The notes under the pieces were generated by a model. The model saw nothing but the letters and a program-made list of their open reading frames with translations, made no database searches and had not been told where the DNA came from. This document shows positions 16,571 through 24,711 of a DNA stretch of 64,000 nucleotides, one piece after another; positions within the stretch are counted from its first letter, which is position 1, and the number at the start of each line of letters is the position of its first letter. Position numbers and translations under genes: made by a program. The DNA comes from JBBAFM01 sp041655415 (lineage in GTDB: Bacteria > Bacillota > Clostridia > Peptostreptococcales > JAAYPU01). The stretch is from positions 14,177 to 78,176 of the forward strand of contig CAYSBC010000002.1 in the NCBI GenBank assembly GCA_964429195.1. Direction: 5' to 3'.

Positions 16571-17512
16571 CTACTTCACCTCCCCAAAAAGTTTAGGGTG
16601 TATATATCTGTCTATCATTGGTGTAGCTACATTCATAAGCAAAATAGAATAGGTCACACCCTCAGGGTAACCACCATAAAGTCTTATTATAGTAGTTAGG
16701 ACCCCACATCCAATGGCATAAATGATTTGTCCTTTTGCCGTCATAGGCGATGTTGTATAATCTGTTGCCATAAAAATTGCACCCAACATCAGTCCACCGG
16801 CTAATATGTAGTAAATAGTCAGATAAAAATCAAATCCACCTAATACAAAGGTAAGTACAGCTACTGTACCCATGTATATCAGTGGAATTCTAGGGCTAAT
16901 AACTCTTCTATATACAAGATACATCCCCCCAATAAGCAAAAAAAGTGCTGATGTTTCACCAATACAACCACCTATGTTCCCAATAAAAAGATCTTTTAAG
17001 GATGGTAATATGGCATCTACACCAGCTTCTCCACTGAGGATTGCTAGAGGCGTCGCAGTCGATACAGCGTCGGCTCCGGGAGTTATCCAATTCGTCATAT
17101 GAACAGGCCATGATGCTACAAGTAAAGCTCTTCCTGCAAGAGCCGGGTTCATAAAATTGTGTCCTAATCCACCAAATATTTGTTTAACAACCACAATGGC
17201 AAATACAGAACCAATAAAAGAAATCCACCAAGGTGCTGATGCAGGCACATTTAATGCTAATAGAATACCAGTGACAGCAGCACTATAATCCTTTACTGTT
17301 ATGGTTTGCTTTCTTATCTTTTGAACGGCTGCCTCAGCTACTAGGGCCCCAACAACTGCAACTAGGATTGCCTTTACAGCTCCTAATCTAAAAAAGTAAA
17401 CACTGGCTATCATAGCCGGAATTAAGGCAATAACGACATCTTTCATTATTTTATCTACTGACGCATCGGAACGAATATGCGGTGATGATGATACAATCAC
17501 TTTGTTTTCCAT
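16571..17512 (-). CDS. rnfD: Ion-translocating oxidoreductase Rnf, subunit D (flavinylated)
   Basis: RnfD is a polytopic subunit of 313 residues with a covalently bound FMN. The flavin site lies in AVSTATPLAIL and a second family hallmark is GGLGHNFMNPALAGRALL. The longest frame starts at 17527 (MGGIEMENK), but the GGGGGG inside it is a ribosome site seven bases before ATG 17512, so MENKVIVSSSPHIRSD is the better start. It lies between rnfC and rnfG with almost no spacer. Confidence 0.94.
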   Translation of the reverse strand: MENKVIVSSSPHIRSDASVDKIMKDVVIALIPAMIASVYFFRLGAVKAILVAVVGALVAEAAVQKIRKQTITVKDYSAAVTGILLALNVPASAPWWISFIGSVFAIVVVKQIFGGLGHNFMNPALAGRALLVASWPVHMTNWITPGADAVSTATPLAILSGEAGVDAILPSLKDLFIGNIGGCIGETSALFLLIGGMYLVYRRVISPRIPLIYMGTVAVLTFVLGGFDFYLTIYYILAGGLMLGAIFMATDYTTSPMTAKGQIIYAIGCGVLTTIIRLYGGYPEGVTYSILLMNVATPMIDRYIHPKLFGEVK

Positions 17513-17529
17513 TTCTATTCCCCCCATTT

Positions 17530-18855
17530 TTACATTTGTTGTCTCGATTTTTTTATATTAATTTCATTTTTTGCTTCTCTTATAGCTTCTAATAAAAGCC
17601 TCTTCGAAGGGCATACAAATGAACATGATCCACATTCAATACAATCCAATGCATGTGCCGCCTCCGCTTTATCCATCATATTTCTTAAGGAGTAGGCACT
17701 TATAGTAAGAGGTGCTAATCCCATGGGACAAACATCTACACATCTACCACATCTTATACAATTTTGCGGCTCCGGTAACTTGGCCTCTTCTTCAGTAAGA
17801 ATGAGTATACCTGATGTTCCTTTTGTACAAGGTATTTCATCCGTATATTGGGCTAATCCCATCATAGGGCCACCCATAATAATTTTTCCGGTTCTTCCCT
17901 TATAACCACCGCATTGTTCAATAATAGCCTTAAAAGTAGTGCCAATTTTTACTCTTAAATTTTTAGGTTCTGTTACACCATTACCTGTCACAGTTGTTAT
18001 TCTTTCAATCAATGGCATACCTGTTTTTAAGGCTTCACCTATGGCCGCAGCAGTTCCTACGTTGCTTACCACAACACCTACTTCCATTGGTAATTTGCCC
18101 GATGGTACCTTACGACCTGTACAAGCGTCAATCAACTGCTTTTCAGCCCCTTGAGGATATTTGACCTTTAAAGGAACAACTGTAATCCCATCCTCAGGAT
18201 GAAGCATTGTTTCTATAGTCTTTATAGCGTCAGGTTTATTGGATTCAATACCTATAAAACCTTTTGTGACATTAACAGCCTTCATAATAGCTTTAAAACC
18301 ATAAAGAATAAGTTCAGGCGATTCAAGCATGAGCCTATGATCCGCTGTCAGATAAGGTTCACATTCCGCTCCATTGAGTATGACTGTATCAATCGGTTTG
18401 TCAGGGGGTGGTGATAGTTTCACATGGGTTGGAAATGTAGCACCTCCCATACCCGTAATTCCCGCTTCACTTATAATCTTTAAGATATCCTCTTTCGTTA
18501 ATTCAGATAAATCCAAGGGTGGCTTTATACTTTCATGTATCTCATCTTCACCATCCGATTCGATAATGACACATAGGGTTTGACCCGTAGGTGTAACCAT
18601 GGATTTTATATCCTTGACTACTCCTGATACACTGCTATGTACAGGTGCACATACAAAGCCTTGTTGATTTCCAATCTTCTGGCCAACCTTTACCTTGTCT
18701 CCCACTTCTACTAAGGGTTGGCAAGGAGCTCCAATGTGTTGTTGCATAGGAATGTATACAATACTAGGCTCTTCAGCCTTTTCTACAGCTTTTCTTGCAG
18801 TAAAATCCTTATGGTGCGGGGGGTGTGTTCCTCCCTTGAAAGTCCGCATTTCCAA
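17530..18855 (-). CDS. rnfC: Ion-translocating oxidoreductase Rnf, subunit C
   Basis: RnfC is the peripheral NADH/FMN-binding subunit where NAD+ is reduced. It starts with RTFKGGTHPPHHKD, has a glycine-rich nucleotide-binding segment GITGMGGATFPTHVKL (about residue 136) and NGAECEPYLTADHRLM, and ends with two CxxCxxCxxxCP ferredoxin motifs (CIRCGRCVDVCP, CIECGSCSFVCP). The longest frame uses GTG 18864, which overlaps the AGGGAG box; TTG 18855 or ATG 18849 is better spaced, and TTG is used here. It is the first gene of rnfCDGEAB, the order known from Acetobacterium and other clostridia. Confidence 0.94.
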   Translation of the reverse strand: MEMRTFKGGTHPPHHKDFTARKAVEKAEEPSIVYIPMQQHIGAPCQPLVEVGDKVKVGQKIGNQQGFVCAPVHSSVSGVVKDIKSMVTPTGQTLCVIIESDGEDEIHESIKPPLDLSELTKEDILKIISEAGITGMGGATFPTHVKLSPPPDKPIDTVILNGAECEPYLTADHRLMLESPELILYGFKAIMKAVNVTKGFIGIESNKPDAIKTIETMLHPEDGITVVPLKVKYPQGAEKQLIDACTGRKVPSGKLPMEVGVVVSNVGTAAAIGEALKTGMPLIERITTVTGNGVTEPKNLRVKIGTTFKAIIEQCGGYKGRTGKIIMGGPMMGLAQYTDEIPCTKGTSGILILTEEEAKLPEPQNCIRCGRCVDVCPMGLAPLTISAYSLRNMMDKAEAAHALDCIECGSCSFVCPSKRLLLEAIREAKNEINIKKSRQQM

Positions 18856-18987
18856 ACAACTCACTCCCTTTATCTCGGCAACCAGCTGTCACCTATACTT
18901 TATTATGTATCAAAAAAGCTACAATGGCTATTTCGATATGCTCAATAAATAGACAAAAAAAATAAAATGACCTGTAATCACAACAAT

Positions 18988-19016
18988 ATGATACCACAAA
19001 TCATTTTATAAATCAA
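18988..19016 (-). promoter_or_regulatory. Sigma-A-type promoter of the rnfCDGEAB operon
   Basis: On the minus strand TTGATT (19011-19016) is separated by 17 bp from TATCAT (18988-18993), with TG one base before the -10. It leaves a leader of roughly 125 bases before rnfC, in which I saw no recognisable riboswitch. Confidence 0.6.
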
Positions 19017-19065
19017 GAAATCAGAGCAATTTTGTATATTGTATACGCATGTATTTTTGTTGCAA

Positions 19066-19097
19066 AAATCCCGAGGTTCTTTATGTAAAGGGACGGG
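19066..19097 (-). terminator. Probable terminator of sigK
   Basis: On the minus strand CCCG (19094-19097) pairs with CGGG (19070-19073) around the inner stem CTTTA/TAAAG, followed by ATTTTTG. It starts about 6 bp after the sigK stop. Confidence 0.55.
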
Positions 19098-19102
19098 CTA
19101 TT

Positions 19103-19810
19103 TTAGTATTCATCCTCATCGAAAACATCTCTCAGTTTATTCAATGCTTTCTTTTCAATTCTAGAAACGTAAGACCTGGAAATCCCAAGTATCTTGGCGA
19201 TTTCTCTTTGAGTTTTGCATCCTTCGGTACTCAGACCATACCGTAAGATAATGACCATTTTTTCTCTTGATTTTAACACCAAGCTCATCTTGTCATATAA
19301 TTTTTTGATTTGTATCCTAATATTTACATCGTCAATAATTGTATCAGCATCGCTACCTAGTATATCATTAAAACTTATTTCATTACCTTCCTTGTCTATC
19401 CCTATTGGCTCTTGCATGGATACTTCGGTTCTGATTTTTTTGCCTGCCCGAATATTCATAAGAATTTCATTTTCTATGCATCTGGCAGAATATGTAGCTA
19501 ATTTTGTTCCTTTATCTTTATTATAAGTATTGATTGATTTTATAAGGCCGATGGTTCCTATTGAAATAAGATCATCGGGATCTTTACCCGTATTTCCGTA
19601 TTTTTTGACGATGTGGGCGACAAGTCTCAAATTCCTTTCAATCAAGGTATTTTTTGCTTCTAAATCTCCATTTTCATATCTTTCTAAACATTCTCTTTCT
19701 TCCTCTTCCGTGAGGGGCTTCGGAAAGGAATTTCCTACTGAGACATAAGACATTAATAGAATAAGTGGTTTTGAATACATTAGAGATGCGGATAATAATG
19801 ATAATAACAT
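19103..19810 (-). CDS. sigK: Late mother-cell sporulation sigma factor SigK (with pro-sequence)
   Basis: This sigma-70-family factor of 235 residues directs late mother-cell transcription in sporulation. The N-terminal hydrophobic stretch MLLSLLSASLMYSKPLILLMSYVS is a pro-sequence of the kind removed by SpoIVFB, and NSFPKPLTEEEE marks the SigK subgroup. Region 2 (NTLIERNLRLVAHIVKKYGN) and the C-terminal helix-turn-helix (TQREIAKILGISRSYVSRIEKKAL) are complete. The frame is continuous, so there is no skin-type element here. A CATATAAT motif about 30 bp upstream resembles a SigE -10 box, which would fit known control, but the -35 is weak. Confidence 0.94.
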   Translation of the reverse strand: MLLSLLSASLMYSKPLILLMSYVSVGNSFPKPLTEEEERECLERYENGDLEAKNTLIERNLRLVAHIVKKYGNTGKDPDDLISIGTIGLIKSINTYNKDKGTKLATYSARCIENEILMNIRAGKKIRTEVSMQEPIGIDKEGNEISFNDILGSDADTIIDDVNIRIQIKKLYDKMSLVLKSREKMVIILRYGLSTEGCKTQREIAKILGISRSYVSRIEKKALNKLRDVFDEDEY

Positions 19811-19861
19811 GCAGTCTTCACCCTTTTCATTGTTATAGTCTTAAATTATATGTCTTAAAAG

Positions 19862-19883
19862 GGAAAATAGTGCATGTCACTAT
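19862..19883 (-). terminator. Possible terminator after the histidine kinase gene
   Basis: The perfect hairpin ATAGTG/CACTAT with a 5-base loop (19867-19883) is followed on the minus strand by TTTCCCTTTT. The stem is short, so this could equally be an operator upstream of sigK. Confidence 0.4.
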
Positions 19884-19916
19884 GAATTTACTCTTCCACT
19901 ATTTTATTAAAAATGA

Positions 19917-21332
19917 CTACCTTGGTAGAACGACTATGAATTCACTCCCAACATGAAGTTTACTTCTAACCTTGATATAACCTGAATTCTGTTTAACAAT
20001 AATACGAGCAATAGCAAGTCCTAATCCCGTACCACCCGTCTTTTTAGTTCTCGATTGATCCACACGATAAAATCTTTCAAATACCTTACTTAATTCTTTT
20101 TTGCTCATTCCGATTCCATCATCTAACACAGACATGTAAATGCTTTTATCGTCCGTTGAAAGAGTTATCTTAATATTGCCATGTTCATCTGTGTATTTTA
20201 GACTGTTCTCTATCAAAATGCGCATGACTTGTTTTATGCTATTTTCATCACAAATAGCTATCACATCTTCTTCAATTTCAAAAGTAATCCCCCTGCTGCC
20301 ATGGTTTAATTCTAAATCCTTTTTTAGGGAAATAAACAAGTCGGAAAGATTGACTTTCTCTTTATGGAGAGCAAACCGATTATCATCACCACGAGCAAGG
20401 AATAAGAGTTTCTCAATTAAATCCTTCATATTATCCGTTTCTTTAATCATGGTTTCCAATGATTCATCAAGGATTTCTTGATCATTTTTCCCCCAGCGAT
20501 TGAGCATATCCAGGTAGCCCTTAATAGCTGCAATAGGTGTTCTCAATTCATGGGAAGCATCGGAGACAAATGCTTTTTGATCTTCATAAGCCTTTTCGAT
20601 TCTATTGAGCATATGGTTTAAGGTGTCTGCTAATTCCTTAAGCTCACCCTTATATTGACTGCTATCAACTCTTCTGTCCATATTATCTGCTGTAATAAGA
20701 TTCGTCATGTCAATCATACGCTTCACAGGAACAAGTACACTGTATCCCGCGATATAGCCAAAAAGTAAAAAAATCAAAAATCCTATACACGAAGCCCCAA
20801 TCAAAACAAACAATAAGGAAAAGATATTGTGGGTATAGGGTGAGATATCATAGGTTATCTGATAAGGATTAACATCTAAATAAAATACCAATTCAATTGT
20901 TTGACTCTTAAGGATATCTCTTATGGTTCCTATACCCTCTCTGGACTGGAGTGGACCTGCTGCTAGCCAATACACATCTTCCTTTAAACGATAGATTTTA
21001 CCTGTATCCTTTTCATAATATGCTATCAGAAATTCAGTACTATCCCTGCCTTGTAGTTCGCTTTTTATCCTATTCATATCCGATAGGAATTCCTTCCTTT
21101 GTTCATAAATTTTCCAACCTGTCACTACAAACAGCATAATGATAAGACAAATAACAAAAAGTCTTATATAAGAGTAGGATATACTATAAGACAAGGATTT
21201 CTCGATTTTTCTTTTATTCAGTTTTTTTAAGGGTTTTCTTAAGATGATACTTACTATCAATAAAATAAGTAATATCTTAGAAAGAGTATAAAATACATTC
21301 CCACTTTCAAGTGCCGTCTTTAGAATATTCAT
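19917..21332 (-). CDS. Membrane sensor histidine kinase (two-component system)
   Basis: This is a 471-residue kinase of the common two-helix architecture. A first hydrophobic region (about residues 10-28) and a second (about 50-75) precede an extracellular sensor segment, a third membrane span (about 170-195) and a HAMP linker. Then come the dimerisation/phosphoacceptor motif FVSDASHELRTPIAAIKGYL and a catalytic domain with the N box (MRILIENSLKYTDE), G1 (VLDDGIGM), F box (FERFYRVDQSRTKKTGG) and G2 (GTGLGLAI). It starts 3 bp after the response regulator stop, so the pair is co-translated. The signal is unknown; the extracytoplasmic part shows no family I recognise. Confidence 0.93.
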   Translation of the reverse strand: MNILKTALESGNVFYTLSKILLILLIVSIILRKPLKKLNKRKIEKSLSYSISYSYIRLFVICLIIMLFVVTGWKIYEQRKEFLSDMNRIKSELQGRDSTEFLIAYYEKDTGKIYRLKEDVYWLAAGPLQSREGIGTIRDILKSQTIELVFYLDVNPYQITYDISPYTHNIFSLLFVLIGASCIGFLIFLLFGYIAGYSVLVPVKRMIDMTNLITADNMDRRVDSSQYKGELKELADTLNHMLNRIEKAYEDQKAFVSDASHELRTPIAAIKGYLDMLNRWGKNDQEILDESLETMIKETDNMKDLIEKLLFLARGDDNRFALHKEKVNLSDLFISLKKDLELNHGSRGITFEIEEDVIAICDENSIKQVMRILIENSLKYTDEHGNIKITLSTDDKSIYMSVLDDGIGMSKKELSKVFERFYRVDQSRTKKTGGTGLGLAIARIIVKQNSGYIKVRSKLHVGSEFIVVLPR

Positions 21333-21335
21333 GAC

Positions 21336-22016
21336 CTACTCATCCTTCATGATATAACCTACACCTCTTACTGTATGAATCATTTCTTTATTAAATGTTT
21401 GGTCAATTTTGCTTCTTAAATATCTTATATAGACATCAATAATGTTGGTGTCCCCATAATACTCATAACCCCAAACAGCATCTAGAATATTTTCCCTGGA
21501 TCGAACAATATTCTTATTTTCCATCAAGTAAAGCAGCAAGTCAAATTCCTTTTTGGTTAAGTCAATTTCCTGTTTTTCATATTTTGCTATATGTCTTTCT
21601 TTATCGATGGTAAGGGGCCCACAAGTAAGAATATTCTTTTCGGATGTGTTATTTGGTTTTCCACGTTTTATGAGAACTCTCAGTCTTGCCAATAATTCTT
21701 CAATGTGAAAGGGCTTTGTCAGGTAGTCATCCGCCCCCATATCCAGCCCCATCACTTTATCCATCACATGGTCCTTTGCTGTAAGCATGATGATAGGTGT
21801 ATCTTTTACCTTCCTGAGCCTTCGGCACACTTCAATACCATTCAATTCCGGTAGCATGATATCTAAAATAATCACATCTACATCCTTATTGATGGCCATA
21901 TCCAGCCCGGTTCTGCCATCAAAGGCTGTTAATACTTCATAGCCTTCATAGCCCAGTTCCAGCTCAATAAATCGACTTATGCTACTTTCATCCTCAACAA
22001 TAAGAACCCTATCCAT
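21336..22016 (-). CDS. OmpR/PhoB-family response regulator
   Basis: This 226-residue regulator has a receiver domain with the acidic pocket (VEDE), phosphoacceptor Asp52 (IILDIMLP), the conserved Thr (IMLTAKD) and Lys (YLTKPF). It is followed by a winged-helix output domain (ILTCGPLTIDKERH ... VRGVGYIM). It should bind DNA when phosphorylated by the kinase encoded just downstream. It lies 10 bp after the DUF4342 gene, suggesting a three-gene operon. No target operator could be defined from the sequence. Confidence 0.95.
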   Translation of the reverse strand: MDRVLIVEDESSISRFIELELGYEGYEVLTAFDGRTGLDMAINKDVDVIILDIMLPELNGIEVCRRLRKVKDTPIIMLTAKDHVMDKVMGLDMGADDYLTKPFHIEELLARLRVLIKRGKPNNTSEKNILTCGPLTIDKERHIAKYEKQEIDLTKKEFDLLLYLMENKNIVRSRENILDAVWGYEYYGDTNIIDVYIRYLRSKIDQTFNKEMIHTVRGVGYIMKDE

Positions 22017-22026
22017 AAAACTCTCC

Positions 22027-22605
22027 TTAATCGATGATTATTTCGTCAAAATCATCCTCATTATCATCATTTGCTGTAAATTCCTTTTCCTTATCTTCTA
22101 CACTGTCCTTCTTTGTTTCTTCTCCTCTTTTTACCGTATCTTCAAAAGCTTTTTTCATATCCGAAACGCCATTTTTAATGTTTTTTTCAAAGTCTTTATA
22201 GAGCGGGTTCAATGGATTATTATCATTTGAAACTTTGAATCTGCATCCTGTAAGAATGACTAAAAATAGCAAGAATAGGCTTTGGGGTAGTGCAAACAAA
22301 AATATAAGGAGAACAAAAATTAAAGGCATATTGATAAAAGTCTTATGATCATTATATACTATAAAGCTTCTTTTTAATAATTTTGATAGTAGCCTTTTAA
22401 AAAAACCTTTCGCCTTTGTCAAGTCTTCCTTGTTTTTTTCTTTGCTCCCTTTAGGCTCCTTTTTTAACTTCGATTTCTTTTCTAAATAAATCAATGTGTC
22501 CAGTAAATCTTCTCCATTTTTTTCATAGGCTTCTTTAGCCTCTGCAAAGGTTACATTCGCTTTCTCAATAATTTTTTCAATATCTTCGTATCTTTTATCA
22601 GACAT
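22027..22605 (-). CDS. DUF4342-type protein: UBA-like domain plus membrane segment
   Basis: This 192-residue protein begins with a UBA-like three-helix region (YEDIEKIIEKANVTFAEAKEAYEKNGEDLLDTLIYLE), like the N-terminus of EF-Ts and typical of DUF4342. A basic linker follows, then a hydrophobic stretch (about residues 85-120) and a very acidic, lysine-rich C-terminal tail ending NEDDFDEIIID. The molecular function is unknown. Its place directly upstream of the response regulator and kinase suggests an envelope-related role or a modulator of that system; this is inference. Confidence 0.75.
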   Translation of the reverse strand: MSDKRYEDIEKIIEKANVTFAEAKEAYEKNGEDLLDTLIYLEKKSKLKKEPKGSKEKNKEDLTKAKGFFKRLLSKLLKRSFIVYNDHKTFINMPLIFVLLIFLFALPQSLFLLFLVILTGCRFKVSNDNNPLNPLYKDFEKNIKNGVSDMKKAFEDTVKRGEETKKDSVEDKEKEFTANDDNEDDFDEIIID

Positions 22606-22693
22606 TTCAACCTCTCCTTTTTTATTTGATAAGACTATACTACACGGATATCCTTAAGGGTTGATAAAAGAAACATTAAAATTGGATTAAAAT

Positions 22694-22721
22694 GGTGCCT
22701 CTTATATCATTTGGAGGCACC
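22694..22721 (-). terminator. Terminator hairpin overlapping the stop codon of the two-P-loop ATPase gene
   Basis: GGTGCCTC (22694-22701) pairs perfectly with GAGGCACC (22714-22721) across a 12-base loop. The minus-strand 5' arm is inside the last codons of the gene and the TAA is in the loop. A modest T-rich stretch (ATTTTAATCC) follows. Confidence 0.7.
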
Positions 22722-23778
22722 TGGATATAATATTTTCCTTGACCTTATTGATTTCGGTAAAATTCATATTCGCTATGTAATAGCCTTCTAACACATCGTG
22801 TAATTCTTTTGCTTTTTTAATGTTGTCTAAACCTGTATCAATAAGTAAGTTCATTATTTTTCGATCTTCATTCAATAGAATATCATATTTTTCTATTTCT
22901 GTGGTATTGAGATAATTGTTCAAGTTATAGACTTGTTGATTCTTATCTTTAAATTGATCGCTAATTGTTAAACCTACATTCAAGCTTTTTATATAGACAG
23001 TTTCTATTTTTTCAGGTATTAAGGGTGCATGGAATACCTCTACATAAAGACCCCGCTCTATGGCTTCATTATAAATCCTTTTTAAAAAAGTCGATTTACC
23101 GGTACCATGATCCCCTTTTATATAATAAACCTTTTTTGTATCTGTTAATATATGCTCCGTAAAATCGATCCAACCCCTTGGAGTATATGCACTTCCAAAG
23201 AGATGCCTTGCTTTGCCTGCAGTTTTACTGACTGAAACCTTTTTAAATATTTCTTTTATGCACTTATGAGTTAATTCATTGACTCTTCCAAAATCCATGG
23301 CTTCAGAATACCTTTCCTCTATGTCCCCATAGATGGATCTTGCCGAAGCAAAATATTTATAGGCTCTGTTAAATAATTTTCCCACTTTCTGATTTGTTTT
23401 AATAATCTCTACTTTATGGGACAAAATTTTTTCCACATCCCAATAATCCCCTAAATTGATAATTTCATCTACTACTCCAGGATTCCTAGGATCAATAATA
23501 TGGGGGCTGGTACCATCGATAATGGCTATATTTAAATCTATGATCACAATTCCATCTACAGATTGATCATCTGAGGAACAATGGTGATATTCAACATCAT
23601 ACCCTCTTTCAAGCATTTCTTGTGCTATTTCTTTCATCATAGACGACTTGCCAACACCCGGACCACCTTTAATAATAAATATTCTATGGGCATCCTTTTC
23701 TATAATATAGTCATAATATGAATAAAAACCTCGTGAAGTATTTCCTCCAGGAAAAAATCTTCTTACTTTCCCACTCAT
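22702..23778 (-). CDS. PRK06851-type ATPase with two P-loops
   Basis: This 358-residue cytoplasmic protein is built from two similar halves, each opening with an arginine-aromatic-glycine segment and a Walker A motif: FFPGGNTSRGFYSYYDYI then KGGPGVGKSS (about residues 38-46), and HLFGSAYTPRGWIDF then KGDHGTGKST (about residue 225). Walker-B-like stretches are present (IAIIDGTSPHIIDP). This pattern matches the PRK06851 family of clostridia and bacilli, whose function is unknown. It has its own AGAGGAG ribosome site and terminator, so it is likely monocistronic. A kinase or sporulation-linked motor role is possible but unsupported. Confidence 0.75.
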   Translation of the reverse strand: MSGKVRRFFPGGNTSRGFYSYYDYIIEKDAHRIFIIKGGPGVGKSSMMKEIAQEMLERGYDVEYHHCSSDDQSVDGIVIIDLNIAIIDGTSPHIIDPRNPGVVDEIINLGDYWDVEKILSHKVEIIKTNQKVGKLFNRAYKYFASARSIYGDIEERYSEAMDFGRVNELTHKCIKEIFKKVSVSKTAGKARHLFGSAYTPRGWIDFTEHILTDTKKVYYIKGDHGTGKSTFLKRIYNEAIERGLYVEVFHAPLIPEKIETVYIKSLNVGLTISDQFKDKNQQVYNLNNYLNTTEIEKYDILLNEDRKIMNLLIDTGLDNIKKAKELHDVLEGYYIANMNFTEINKVKENIISRCLQMI

Positions 23779-23875
23779 TCCTTTATCTCCTCTATCTTAC
23801 TCATTCATGGTAATAACTTCTCTTTCTATTCTTATTTATTGGAGATAAATTATATGCCTTCAGTAAGCACAAAAT

Positions 23876-23920
23876 GCTCCCCTGTAAATAGCAGTCTGCC
23901 GACTGTTATTACAAGGGAGC
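23876..23920 (-). terminator. Terminator of the dehydratase-SDR operon
   Basis: GCTCCCCTGTAA (23876-23887) and TTACAAGGGAGC (23909-23920) form a long stem with one mismatch, followed on the minus strand by ATTTTGTG. It lies about 20 bp after the SDR stop. Confidence 0.7.
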
Positions 23921-23941
23921 ACGGAGGAGTGTTTTTCTTAT

Positions 23942-24709
23942 TTATTGGGCAGTCCAACCGCCATCAACGACGATAACCTGACCTGTCATATAATTAGAAG
24001 CTTCCGATGCTAAAAATACTACTGCACCACTTATTTCTTCTACAGTTCCATAACGCTTCATAGGTGTTTTACCTAATAAATTCTTCTTGATGGCTTCTGT
24101 TTCTAATTCAAGCTCATTCATTTTCGTCTTTACATAACCAGGAGATACAGCATTCACATTGATATTATATCTGGCCCATTCAAGACCTAAAGCCTTGGTC
24201 ATCTGGAGAACGCCGCCTTTTGCTACGCAATAAGGAAGAACTTGTTTTTCTCCTACCAATCCAAGTATAGAAGAAATATTGATTATCTTACCTTTGTTCT
24301 GCTTTATCATGATCTTACCAAAGGCTTGGGCTGAAAAGAATACACTTTTGAGGTCCAAGTCAATAATTCTGTCCCAATCAGTCTCGGTAAGCTCCTCAGC
24401 TTTTTTAGTGATGCTGGAGCCTGCATTATTGACTAAGATATCAACCCTTGAAAACCTCTCTAAGGTCTTGTCTACTAAATTGTCAATGTCTGATTGTATC
24501 GTCAAATCTGCTGCAGCAGCTAATGTATCTACCTCGTAATCCTTCTTTATTTCATCAGCAACCACATTGCAATCCTCTTGGCTTCTGCTGACGATGACAA
24601 CATGTGCACCTGCCTTAGCTAAATCAATAGCCATTTGCTTCCCTAGTCCTTTAGTGGAGCCTGTAACAACAGCAATTTTGCCTGTTAAATCCATTATATT
24701 TTCCTTCAA
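23942..24709 (-). CDS. Short-chain dehydrogenase/reductase (SDR), classical type
   Basis: This is a 255-residue NAD(P)-dependent oxidoreductase. The cofactor fold is marked by VVTGSTKGLGKQMA (TGxxxGxG), NNAGSS and the catalytic set Ser in NISSILG, then YCVAK as YxxxK. The end VDGGWTAQ is typical. It resembles 3-oxoacyl-ACP reductase and gluconate-5-dehydrogenase-like members, but substrate cannot be read from sequence. It starts 3 bp after the dehydratase stop, so both come from the sigma-54 promoter at 26204. It probably oxidises or reduces a hydroxy/keto group in the same pathway. TTG 24709 has a GGAGG box at good spacing; ATG 24694 is an alternative. Confidence 0.88.
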   Translation of the reverse strand: MKENIMDLTGKIAVVTGSTKGLGKQMAIDLAKAGAHVVIVSRSQEDCNVVADEIKKDYEVDTLAAAADLTIQSDIDNLVDKTLERFSRVDILVNNAGSSITKKAEELTETDWDRIIDLDLKSVFFSAQAFGKIMIKQNKGKIINISSILGLVGEKQVLPYCVAKGGVLQMTKALGLEWARYNINVNAVSPGYVKTKMNELELETEAIKKNLLGKTPMKRYGTVEEISGAVVFLASEASNYMTGQVIVVDGGWTAQ

Positions 24710-24711
24710 AA

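Noticed and set aside
19103..19810. Interrupted sigK (skin element)
   Set aside because: The frame is continuous and all sigma regions are complete.
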